Source: DATIYF01 sp035517775
Lineage (GTDB): Bacteria > Acidobacteriota > Terriglobia > Terriglobales > Acidobacteriaceae
Assembly: GCA_035517775.1 (NCBI GenBank)
Contig: DATIYF010000027.1
Span: forward strand, 1 to 14,305
DNA: 14,305 nucleotides
Direction of reading: 5' to 3'
Shown here: in pieces, positions 1 to 5,894 of the stretch
Position numbering within the stretch: the first letter of the stretch is position 1
How the letters are laid out: the number at the start of each line of letters is the position of its first letter
The notes under the pieces: generated by a model
Databases searched by the model: none
Told to the model about the DNA's origin: nothing
What the model saw: only the letters and a program-made list of their open reading frames with translations
Translations under genes and position numbers: made by a program

Positions 1-826
1 CCATGGTCGGCAGGCCGTCGAGCGTGCGCAGACGGACGAAGGGAATCTCCAGCGTGAATTCCACCGTGACCAGGTCTCCCGCCGTCTCGACAATGCGGCG
101 CCGCAATTCGTCGGAAGGCCCAATCAGCCGGTAAAGCAGCAGTGCTTTTGCCAAGTCTGGAATCACGTTGGGCGCGCGCCCCCCCTCGATCAGGCCGATG
201 TTCAGCGTGCACGGGCCAATCTCAGGGTCGCTCGGCAGCTCCATCGCCCGCAACTGGTGCAGCGCCTCGATCAGCTTGTCAATCGCCGATTCCCCCAGTT
301 CGGGATAGGCCGAGTGCGCCATGCGTCCCCTGGCCGTCAGCTCCGCCCGCAGCGCGCCCTTGGAAACGATCGCGATGCGGTTATCCGTGGGCTCGCCGTT
401 CACCAGAAACTTGCAGCCCACTGGCTGCTTGTTGGCCACCTTGGCTCCCAGGCTGTCGCGCTCCTCGCCCACCAGGAACAGCAGTCCGACAAAGACTCCC
501 TGGGCGCGCAGCTTCTCGGCTGCCGCAATCTGCGCCGCGATAATCCCTTTGGCATCGCACGAGCCTCGCCCGTAAATGCACCCGTCATCCTCGGAGGAGG
601 GAATAAACGGCGGCACCGTATCCATATGGGTGGAAAACACGACCTCGGGCTTCGGCTGCTCGGGCGAAACTGCCAATACATTGGCCCGCGCGCCTTCCAC
701 CGCCATCTTCCTGGCCTGATATCCCAGCCGGCAAAGCTCGTCGTAAAGAAAATCGCCCACCGGGCCTTCGTTCCCGGTGATGGACTCGATATCCACCAAT
801 CGCCGCGTGAAAGACGCCACATTCAT
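1..826 (-). CDS. M20 family zinc metallopeptidase (ArgE/DapE-like), partial: C-terminus off window
   Basis: Reading from the ATG at 826 down to the window edge gives 275 residues with no stop. M20 motifs are clear. The first metal motif is THMD (H67, D69), and the bridging aspartate is in GSCDAKG (D91). The GEE pair (E121, E122) supplies the catalytic base and a metal ligand. RMAHSAYPELG near 169-178 belongs to the dimerisation domain, so the order is catalytic half, lid domain, then the start of the second catalytic part. Family members run about 350-420 residues, so roughly the last quarter to third is missing. They hydrolyse amide bonds of N-acyl amino acids or small peptides in the cytosol using two metal ions. 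The exact substrate (acetylornithine, succinyl-DAP or a related compound) cannot be told here. The gene diverges from the hydrolase at 894 with 67 bp between starts. The start was chosen because MNVASFTRRLVDIESITGNE matches the usual family N-terminus; a GAGG lies 15 nt upstream, too far to be a strong ribosome site. Confidence 0.93.
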   Translation of the reverse strand, partial: MNVASFTRRLVDIESITGNEGPVGDFLYDELCRLGYQARKMAVEGARANVLAVSPEQPKPEVVFSTHMDTVPPFIPSSEDDGCIYGRGSCDAKGIIAAQIAAAEKLRAQGVFVGLLFLVGEERDSLGAKVANKQPVGCKFLVNGEPTDNRIAIVSKGALRAELTARGRMAHSAYPELGESAIDKLIEALHQLRAMELPSDPEIGPCTLNIGLIEGGRAPNVIPDLAKALLLYRLIGPSDELRRRIVETAGDLVTVEFTLEIPFVRLRTLDGLPTM

Positions 827-872
827 GGTGGAAGAAGAATACCTCAGAGCCCATTCGCAAGCCCAGGCAGGC

Positions 873-881
873 TGCTATGCT
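873..881 (+). promoter_or_regulatory. Possible extended -10 element upstream of the alpha/beta hydrolase
   Basis: TGCTATGCT matches the extended -10 pattern TGnTAnnnT and ends 12 nt before the ATG at 894. No good -35 hexamer is seen, which extended -10 promoters tolerate. The predicted transcript start would fall about 6 nt before the ATG, leaving almost no leader and no room for a ribosome site. This is inference from pattern only. Confidence 0.3.
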
Positions 882-893
882 GAGCCCATCGCC

Positions 894-1544
894 ATGCAGC
901 CTTCCAGCGCGATTCGTTCGTTCTTCCTCTCCGGACCAGCCGGTCGCCTCGAAGCCCTGCTCAACGAAGGTGCGCCCAATGCTACTCACGCGGCGCTGGT
1001 CTGCCATCCGCATCCTGTATATGGCGGCACCATGCACAACAAAGTCGTTTTTCACGCCATGAAGGCGCTGAATGGCTTCGGCTTTCCCGCTCTGCGCTTC
1101 AATTTTCGGGGAACCGGCTTGAGTGAGGGCAAGCATGACCACGGTCGCGGGGAAATCGAGGACGTCCGCGCCGCGCTCGACTGGCTCGAGGGGGAATTTC
1201 ATTTGCCGCTCATCTTCGCCGGATTTTCCTTCGGCGCCGCGGTGGGAATGGCGGCGGCCTGCCCTGACACTCGCGTAATGGCGGCCATCGCTCTCGGTCT
1301 TCCCGTCGGCATGGTGGAAGAGCGTGGCTACGATTTAAGCCTGCTGCAATCCTGCGCCAAGCCCAGGCTGTTTCTCAGCGGCGGGCGCGATCAGTATGCG
1401 CCGGGCGCTAAGCTCCAGGCTTTGGTGCATTCATTGCCCGAGCCCAGGAAGCTGGAGCTCATCGAAGGCGCCGACCATTTCTTTGATGGCCATCTGCGGG
1501 AGATGCGAGAAGCGGTGGAAAAATGGGTGAAGGGCGTACTCTAG
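894..1544 (+). CDS. Alpha/beta hydrolase of the COG2945 / dienelactone-hydrolase-like type
   Basis: The 216-residue protein carries the motif HPHPVYGGTMHNKVV (38-52), characteristic of small bacterial alpha/beta hydrolases of the COG2945 group; this segment also supplies the oxyanion region. The nucleophile elbow is GFSFG (110-114, Ser112), the acid is probably Asp166 in GGRDQY, and the histidine is His195 in GADHFF, so the triad is complete. No signal peptide is present, so it should be a cytosolic serine hydrolase (esterase or lipase type); the natural substrate of this group is unknown. The same frame stays open back to 777, but that would run into the divergent peptidase gene, and family members begin near MQPSSAIRSFFLSGPAGRLE, so I use the ATG at 894. 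No Shine-Dalgarno sequence precedes it. The stop lies 7 bp from the stop of the convergent FN3 gene. Confidence 0.93.
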   Translation: MQPSSAIRSFFLSGPAGRLEALLNEGAPNATHAALVCHPHPVYGGTMHNKVVFHAMKALNGFGFPALRFNFRGTGLSEGKHDHGRGEIEDVRAALDWLEGEFHLPLIFAGFSFGAAVGMAAACPDTRVMAAIALGLPVGMVEERGYDLSLLQSCAKPRLFLSGGRDQYAPGAKLQALVHSLPEPRKLELIEGADHFFDGHLREMREAVEKWVKGVL

Positions 1545-1551
1545 GCGGGCC

Positions 1552-1860
1552 TCAGGGCACAGCCGCCTTTATCTCAGCCGAGTGGCGGCTTTCCTTGCCA
1601 TCTTTTACCGCGGTGACCACGTAGTAAAAGGTTTTCCCGCTGTCCACGTCGGTATCCACAAAAGTCGGCGCGCTGGCCGTGCCAACCTTGTCATAGGGGC
1701 CGCCCCTCGTAGTTCCCCGGTACACGTTGTAGGAAGTTGCTCCCGCCGAAGCCGCCCAGCGCAGGGTCACGGAGTGGTGCTTCGGAGCGAGATAAGCGAA
1801 GAGCGCAATGGCCGCGACGATCAGCACCGCCATCAAGGCCAACAGCTTCGAGCTCTTCAT
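1552..1860 (-). CDS. Small single-pass membrane protein with one fibronectin type III domain
   Basis: This 102-residue protein has a short basic N-terminus (MKSSK), one hydrophobic segment at about 6-25 and then a single FN3 domain at about 28-100. FN3 marks are VTLRWAASAGATSYNVYRG, the YYVVTAV strand and a closing strand. The hydrophobic segment is followed by PKHHS rather than a clear signal-peptidase site, so I read it as an uncleaved anchor with the domain outside the cytoplasm; a cleaved signal is the alternative. A single-FN3 protein this small can only be a binding or spacer module; no enzymatic site is visible. The ATG at 1860 is preceded by a perfect GGAGG 8 nt away. A GTG at 1875 in the same frame would place that ribosome site inside the coding region and is unlikely. 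It converges with the hydrolase and diverges from the kinase gene. Partner and role are not recognised. Confidence 0.82.
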   Translation of the reverse strand: MKSSKLLALMAVLIVAAIALFAYLAPKHHSVTLRWAASAGATSYNVYRGTTRGGPYDKVGTASAPTFVDTDVDSGKTFYYVVTAVKDGKESRHSAEIKAAVP

Positions 1861-1868
1861 TGCGCGGG

Positions 1869-1873
1869 CCTCC
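1869..1873 (-). promoter_or_regulatory. Ribosome binding site of the FN3 gene (decides the start)
   Basis: On the minus strand the sequence reads GGAGG, then 8 nt, then ATG at 1860. It lies downstream of the alternative GTG at 1875, so it supports the shorter protein. Confidence 0.7.
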
Positions 1874-1968
1874 ACCTGCTAGGAATTCTAACTTCTTTGG
1901 GCGGCCGCGGCGCGGCCAACTTTGGCGCGGCGTTGTAATTTCAAGCACCGCTCGGTTCGTCTCGCATT

Positions 1969-2022
1969 TGTCATCCCGGCCGAAGCGAAGCGAAAGCGGG
2001 CGCAGTGGAGGAGCTGCTTCTT
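1969..2022. repeat. Degenerate dispersed extragenic element (TGTCATCCCG ... GCAGTGGAGGAGCTGC)
   Basis: The stretch begins TGTCATCCCGGCCGAAGCG, continues with GAAGCGAAAGCGGGC and ends GCAGTGGAGGAGCTGCTTCT. This layout recalls a small intergenic element seen in many copies in acidobacterial and some other environmental genomes (recalled from general knowledge, not searched). A related but different copy lies at 8233-8299. It covers the codons that would extend the kinase gene upstream of 2065, which argues that they are not coding. Confidence 0.45.
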
Positions 2023-2052
2023 CGGTGGGGAACGAGAGAATCTCCGCGCACC

Positions 2053-2058
2053 TATAAT
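2053..2058 (+). promoter_or_regulatory. TATAAT -10 box directly before the glycerate kinase start
   Basis: A perfect TATAAT ends 6 nt before the GTG at 2065. With the usual 6-8 nt from -10 box to transcript start, the RNA would begin at or next to the GTG, which suggests a leaderless message. No convincing -35 hexamer is found 16-18 bp upstream and no ribosome site lies between box and GTG. The 189-bp gap to the divergent FN3 gene is otherwise occupied by the dispersed repeat. Confidence 0.42.
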
Positions 2059-2064
2059 GCTGCC

Positions 2065-3384
2065 GTGTCCAGCTCTGATGTGGCCGCTGCCGAGATGCGC
2101 TCCCTCGTCCGGCGCATTTTCGCCCGCGCCCTCGAAGAAGCCGGCATCGCCCGGGCTTTCGAGCGCTCGGTTCACTGCGAGCGTGGCGTGCTGCGCGTTT
2201 GCGAAGATCTTTACGACCTGCACTCCTATGGCCGGGTGCTGGTAATTTCTTTTGGCAAAGCCGCGCACACCATGGTGCAGGCCTTGCAAGCCCAGGCCGG
2301 CAGCATTTTTCAGGGAATCGTGGCTACGCCAAGCCAGCCTGCGGCGCAGGCGCGGGGATTTCGTTACTTCCTCGGCGGCCACCCCATGCCGAACGCAGAA
2401 TCGCTGCGCGCCGCCGACGCCATTCTCAAATCGCTGCATGCTCTGAATGCGGCATCGCTCGTGATTTTCATGATCAGCGGCGGCGGCTCGGCCATTGTCG
2501 AAAGACCCGCGGACGACGAAATCTCCCTGGAAGACCTGGTTGCCACCTACAGAGCTCTGGTGCTATCGGGCGCGCCCATTGCCCAAATCAATGCCCTGCG
2601 CAAGCACCTCTCCGCGGTCAAGGGCGGAAGGCTTGCCCAGGCCGCCTACCCGGCACAGCAAGTCTCTCTGCTTATTTCCGACGTGCCTGAGGACGCCCCT
2701 GACGCCCTCGCCTCCGGCCCGACCATGCCTGATTCGACCACGGTGGAAGATTGCTACGCGATCGCTGCACAGTACGGCATGGCTGAGCGGTTTCCTGCGC
2801 CGGTGCGCGAGCTGTTCCAGCGCCGCGCCCTGGAGGAAACTCCAAAATCCGATGATCCGGCTTTTCCCCGGTCGCGCTGGTGGACTCTCCTGTCGAATAA
2901 GACCGCGGTGGAAGCCGCATCTTCCGCCGCGAAAGACGCCGGTTTCGCGGTGACCGTGGACAACGGTTGCGATGACTGGGATTATGCCCGCGCTGCCGAC
3001 TACCTGCTCGCCCGCGTGCGCGAACTGAAGAAACAATCCGAAAAAGTTTGCCTGATCTCCGGCGGGGAAGTGACCGTCAAAGTCACAAACGGCGGGACCG
3101 GCGGCCGCAATCAGCAGTTTGCGCTTGCCTGCGCAGAGAAGATCGCGGGCGAAGAAATTACCGTGCTCAGTGCCGGTACCGATGGCATTGACGGCAACAG
3201 TCCAGCCGCCGGCGCCGTGGTGGACGGCACAACTCTAAGCCGCGCCCACACTCGCGGCCTGAGTCCGGCGGCGCATCTCGCCGCCTTCAACGCCTACCCA
3301 TTACTCGAAGCCCTCGACGACGCGATCGTTACCGGGCCCACCGGCAACAACCTGCGCGATCTGCGCATTTTGCTGGCGCCCTGA
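2065..3384 (+). CDS. Glycerate 2-kinase, MOFRL/DUF4147 family
   Basis: The 439-residue protein matches the GckA/TtuD-type glycerate kinases, which phosphorylate D-glycerate with ATP to 2-phosphoglycerate in the cytosol, feeding glycerate into lower glycolysis. The N-terminal DUF4147 part (about 5-240) shows ISFGKAAHTM (Lys65), FLGGHPMPN, the glycine loop ISGGGSA (137-143), LRKHLSAVKGGRLA (178-191) and SDVPEDAPDALASGPT (205-220). The C-terminal MOFRL part (about 325-435) shows LISGGEVTV, GGRNQQFAL, SAGTDGIDGNSPAAGAVVDG (369-388) and TGPTGNNLRDL. Length is normal for the family and no key motif is missing. The frame is open to a GTG at 2005, but those 20 codons overlap an extragenic repeat, while the GTG at 2065 follows a TATAAT box at the right distance; the ATG at 2095 is a third option. 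The gene stands alone and converges with the DUF4097-like gene (16 bp between stops). No other glycerate pathway gene is nearby. Confidence 0.93.
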   Translation: MSSSDVAAAEMRSLVRRIFARALEEAGIARAFERSVHCERGVLRVCEDLYDLHSYGRVLVISFGKAAHTMVQALQAQAGSIFQGIVATPSQPAAQARGFRYFLGGHPMPNAESLRAADAILKSLHALNAASLVIFMISGGGSAIVERPADDEISLEDLVATYRALVLSGAPIAQINALRKHLSAVKGGRLAQAAYPAQQVSLLISDVPEDAPDALASGPTMPDSTTVEDCYAIAAQYGMAERFPAPVRELFQRRALEETPKSDDPAFPRSRWWTLLSNKTAVEAASSAAKDAGFAVTVDNGCDDWDYARAADYLLARVRELKKQSEKVCLISGGEVTVKVTNGGTGGRNQQFALACAEKIAGEEITVLSAGTDGIDGNSPAAGAVVDGTTLSRAHTRGLSPAAHLAAFNAYPLLEALDDAIVTGPTGNNLRDLRILLAP

Positions 3385-3400
3385 CGCTCTGGCCGACTCG

Positions 3401-4390
3401 CTACTCGATCTCGATATCCCCAGATCCCGTTTCCACTTGTACCGAAACGCCACCGCCGCGCACTTTGCCGTGAATTTCTTTCTTGCCAATTGCCCCCTGC
3501 ACAGTGACCGGCTGAGCTACGACAATTGAGCCCGAACTGGTGCGGGCGCTCAAATCGAAGCCCGCACCGGAAGCCAGCTTTAATTGCACCCCGCCCGAGC
3601 CGGTGCGCAGGCTCCAGGCTCCCGAGGGGTCGCCTTCGGCGCGAATATCACCGCTGCCCGCCTGGGCTTCAAGTGATCCGCGCACGCCGCGCAGTTCCAT
3701 TCCGCCCGAGCCGGTCTCCACTCGCACCGCGCCCGGCGAGGTCTGCTGCAAGACCACGTGGCCGCTGCCCGTGCTGCCCTCAAAACCTCCGCCAATGGCA
3801 CTGGCATGGATATCTCCGCTTCCGGTTTTGGCCTGCACGCTGCCATTGACCCGGTCAATCTCTACATTGCCGGAACCGGTCTCGGCGTGCACCGCCCCGC
3901 CAAGGTCGGTGACTTGCAGGTTTCCCGAGCCGGATTCGATCTCCAGCGGGCCGCGCACTCCCTGCACGGCGGCATTTCCCGAACCGCTGTGGGCGCGCAC
4001 CTGCGCCTCCGCCGGCACCGTGATTTCGTAGCTGATGGAAATGTTCCGTCTCAGTTCGGGATCGTCAATATGCCCGATGCGAATATCGTTGCCGCTCTGC
4101 TGAATGGGCGGGTTGGCCTCAATCCGCTTAACTCTCTCTTCTGCATTGTCACCGCCCCACCAGCTTCCGGCGCGGATGTGACCCACCACGTGCACCTGCC
4201 CGCTGTTTCCCGTTTGCACGTGAATGTTTCCCGAGCCGGTCGTCACCTCCAGCATCACCGCGCCTGTCACATTCAAAGTACGATCAAAGCTTCCTTCCGC
4301 CGAGGCCATGGCCGGCAGGGCGTAGCCGAGCGCCATAGCCAGCACCAGGCTGAAGAAACCCCCCAGTCGTCCGAAGGTCTGTTTTCGCAT
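3401..4390 (-). CDS. Secreted DUF4097-like beta-repeat protein
   Basis: The 329-residue protein starts with a signal peptide (basic MRKQTFGR, hydrophobic core 11-28, probable cleavage after AMASA near 31). The rest consists of short beta strands joined by a repeated turn [TS]GSG[NDGH]. GSG triplets sit at about 52, 136, 154, 172, 190, 208, 227, 245, 264 and 322, with a degenerate SSG at 286. From 136 to 264 the step is 18-19 residues, as expected for stacked rungs of a beta solenoid or 'toast-rack' fold. This matches the DUF4097/putative-adhesin family, whose biochemical role is not settled. It has no catalytic motif and no C-terminal anchor, so it should be periplasmic or surface-exposed. 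It is the second gene of an operon, 30 bp after the HlyD-like adaptor, with its own GGAGG site 6 nt from the ATG. A structural, adhesive or envelope-sensing role is possible; none is shown by the sequence. Confidence 0.85.
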   Translation of the reverse strand: MRKQTFGRLGGFFSLVLAMALGYALPAMASAEGSFDRTLNVTGAVMLEVTTGSGNIHVQTGNSGQVHVVGHIRAGSWWGGDNAEERVKRIEANPPIQQSGNDIRIGHIDDPELRRNISISYEITVPAEAQVRAHSGSGNAAVQGVRGPLEIESGSGNLQVTDLGGAVHAETGSGNVEIDRVNGSVQAKTGSGDIHASAIGGGFEGSTGSGHVVLQQTSPGAVRVETGSGGMELRGVRGSLEAQAGSGDIRAEGDPSGAWSLRTGSGGVQLKLASGAGFDLSARTSSGSIVVAQPVTVQGAIGKKEIHGKVRGGGVSVQVETGSGDIEIE

Positions 4391-4396
4391 CTCTCG

Positions 4397-4401
4397 CCTC
4401 C
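4397..4401 (-). promoter_or_regulatory. Ribosome binding site of the DUF4097-like gene
   Basis: GGAGG followed by 6 nt and ATG at 4390, on the minus strand. The flanking AGGAGGCGAG is identical to the sequence before the adaptor gene's GTG (5629), so the two genes of this operon share a 10-base initiation context. Confidence 0.65.
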
Positions 4402-4420
4402 TCTGCTTGCGGCGTATCCC

Positions 4421-5629
4421 TTATTGCAGCACCACCTCATCGCCTTGCTTGAGCCCGCTGAGCACTTCCGTCTTGGCGCCATTGGAAATCCCGATATTGA
4501 CGGCGATCTTCTTCATGCCGTCTTTGGCCCTGGGATCAGGAATGTCCACATACGACTTCTTGTCCTTGTCGTAGATCAGAGCGCCCTCAGGAATCTGCAG
4601 CACGTTGTTATGTTCTTCCAGGATGATCTCGGCATTGGCGGTCATCTCCGCCTTCAGCTCGCCGCCGGGGTTATTGATAGAGACGCGGACCTCAAAGGTC
4701 GTGACATTGTCTTTCTCCACGCCCATGGGAGAGATCTTCGTCACCTTGCCGTAGAAGGTCTTGTCCTTGAACGACTCAACCTTGATGCGTGCCGGCTGCC
4801 CCAGATAAACCTTGCCAATGTCACTCTCATCCACTTTGCCCTTCACGTACACCTGGCTGGTATCCCCCAGAGTCATCACCAGAGTCGCCGAAGAACCGAG
4901 CACCAGGATGGAACTTACCGCGTCACCAACTTCCACATCGCGGGAGAGCACAAGGCCGTCAATGGGCGCCACGATGTCGGTGTAGCTGAGTTGCTCTTCG
5001 GCCTGGTCGAGATTGGCCTGGTCCTGCGCCACCTCAGCCTGCGCCTGGGCGATTTTCGCCCGCAGCACCGTTACCTGCGCTTTGGCGACATTCTGCTTGT
5101 TGAGCGCCAGCTGGTAGTTCTTTTGCGCGTCATCCAGGTCAGACTGCGAAACCACGCCAGCCTTCGCCATTCCCAGGGCCCGCTCATAGGCCCGCTTGAG
5201 CAGCGGAACGTCGGGGCCTTCCGCGTCAACCTTCGCGCGCTGCCAGTCGGCCTGAGAGCTGGTCAGGTTGGCTTGGGCGGCCTGCAGGGCGGCCTTGGAC
5301 TGCGCTACCTGGGCTTCAATCTCCACTTTGTCCAGTTGGGCGAGCAGTTGGCCCTTCTTCACCCGGTCGCCGTAATCCACGTAGAGCTTTTTCACAATGC
5401 CGCTGGCCTTGGATTTGATCTCCACCTTGGTGATGGGCTCAACCTTGCCGGTCGCCACCACACTCTTGGCCAGGTCGCCGCGCTCCACCTTGGCCAGCTT
5501 CGAGGGATCAATCTTGGTGCCGCCGCGCATGGCCGCCATCAGGCCTATGGCGATCACCAGCACCAACGCCAGCGCAATGCCGCCGTAGATCCATCCTCTG
5601 TGGCGCTTCTTCTTTCCATTGCCGTTCAC
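4421..5629 (-). CDS. MacA/HlyD-type efflux periplasmic adaptor subunit
   Basis: The 402-residue protein has a basic start (GKKKRHRG) and one membrane anchor at about 13-33. A first beta-barrel strand region leads into the N-terminal half of a lipoyl domain (VEIKSKASGIVKKLYVDYGD, 69-88). Next comes a long Ala/Gln-rich alpha-helical hairpin (about 102-215), the closing lipoyl half APIDGLVLSRDVEVGD (221-236), a beta-barrel (about 255-340) and a membrane-proximal domain ending in VLSGLKQGDEVVLQ. This is the standard order for membrane-fusion adaptors of tripartite pumps, most like MacA, which links an inner-membrane MacB-type ABC transporter or an RND pump to an outer-membrane channel. No transporter or TolC-like gene lies in the window, so the partner must be encoded elsewhere. 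The start is a GTG preceded by GGAGG at 5 nt. The next gene is the DUF4097-like protein, 30 bp on. Confidence 0.93.
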   Translation of the reverse strand: MNGNGKKKRHRGWIYGGIALALVLVIAIGLMAAMRGGTKIDPSKLAKVERGDLAKSVVATGKVEPITKVEIKSKASGIVKKLYVDYGDRVKKGQLLAQLDKVEIEAQVAQSKAALQAAQANLTSSQADWQRAKVDAEGPDVPLLKRAYERALGMAKAGVVSQSDLDDAQKNYQLALNKQNVAKAQVTVLRAKIAQAQAEVAQDQANLDQAEEQLSYTDIVAPIDGLVLSRDVEVGDAVSSILVLGSSATLVMTLGDTSQVYVKGKVDESDIGKVYLGQPARIKVESFKDKTFYGKVTKISPMGVEKDNVTTFEVRVSINNPGGELKAEMTANAEIILEEHNNVLQIPEGALIYDKDKKSYVDIPDPRAKDGMKKIAVNIGISNGAKTEVLSGLKQGDEVVLQ

Positions 5630-5736
5630 ACTCGCCTCCTGCTGGAAGGGTCACGTCCCCTGGGGCTTTCGCTCTTTGTTACGTGGGAAATTCAGGTTTT
5701 GTTCCTGGGAATTCGCCCATTGCCGCTACATACTCT

Positions 5737-5752
5737 CAGGCAGCCCTGCCTG
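5737..5752. repeat. Perfect inverted repeat CAGGCAG-CC-CTGCCTG
   Basis: Two 7-bp arms separated by 2 bp, about 110 bp upstream of the adaptor GTG and 140 bp upstream of the CorC-like ATG. The two-base centre is too tight for a good RNA hairpin, so a dimeric repressor or activator operator is the more natural reading. No matching second copy was noticed in the window. Confidence 0.35.
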
Positions 5753-5879
5753 CGGCGCTCGATGCGTTAGACCGGACCAACGGGAAAAGGGAAGCAAGCA
5801 AAACCTGGGGAACACCAGCACTGAAAACCACAGCTCTATTTTACCGCTTCCCGGATGCTGCTCTAGCCCTTTGGAATGT

Positions 5880-5885
5880 TAGAAT
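5880..5885 (+). promoter_or_regulatory. -10-like box before the CorC-like gene
   Basis: TAGAAT ends 9 nt before the ATG at 5895. Only ACCCATCC-like sequence lies between, with no Shine-Dalgarno match, so a very short leader or leaderless message is suggested. No strong -35 hexamer is visible. Confidence 0.3.
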
Positions 5886-5894
5886 TACCCATCC

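Larger units (their letters stand above)
5630..5894. other. Divergent intergenic region between the adaptor operon and the CorC-like gene
   Basis: This 265-bp stretch contains the adaptor gene's ribosome site (GGAGG at 5635-5639, minus strand), a 7-bp perfect inverted repeat at 5737-5752 and a -10-like box at 5880-5885 on the plus strand. Short open frames here lack ribosome sites and recognisable protein sequence, and I do not consider them genes. Confidence 0.6.

Noticed and set aside
257..883. A 208-codon open frame on the plus strand opposite the M20 peptidase
   Set aside because: The minus-strand frame contains all the M20 metal-binding motifs; the plus-strand product has low-complexity antisense composition.
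585..1202. A 205-codon minus-strand open frame spanning both the peptidase and hydrolase starts
   Set aside because: It runs out of frame through two well-supported genes and has no recognisable protein features.
2005..2064. Upstream extension of the kinase gene to GTG 2005
   Set aside because: These codons fall partly in a dispersed extragenic repeat and contain the TATAAT box just before the better-placed GTG at 2065.
3536..4248. GSG-coding repeats of the DUF4097-like gene as a DNA tandem repeat or CRISPR-like array
   Set aside because: The repeat is at protein level only. The DNA copies are short, variable and in frame, with no conserved repeat/spacer structure.
3758..5770. A 670-codon open frame on the plus strand opposite the adaptor and DUF4097-like genes
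   Set aside because: Its product is rich in His, Leu and Arg with no domain pattern, as expected from the antisense of GC-rich coding DNA. The minus-strand genes have clear domains and ribosome sites.
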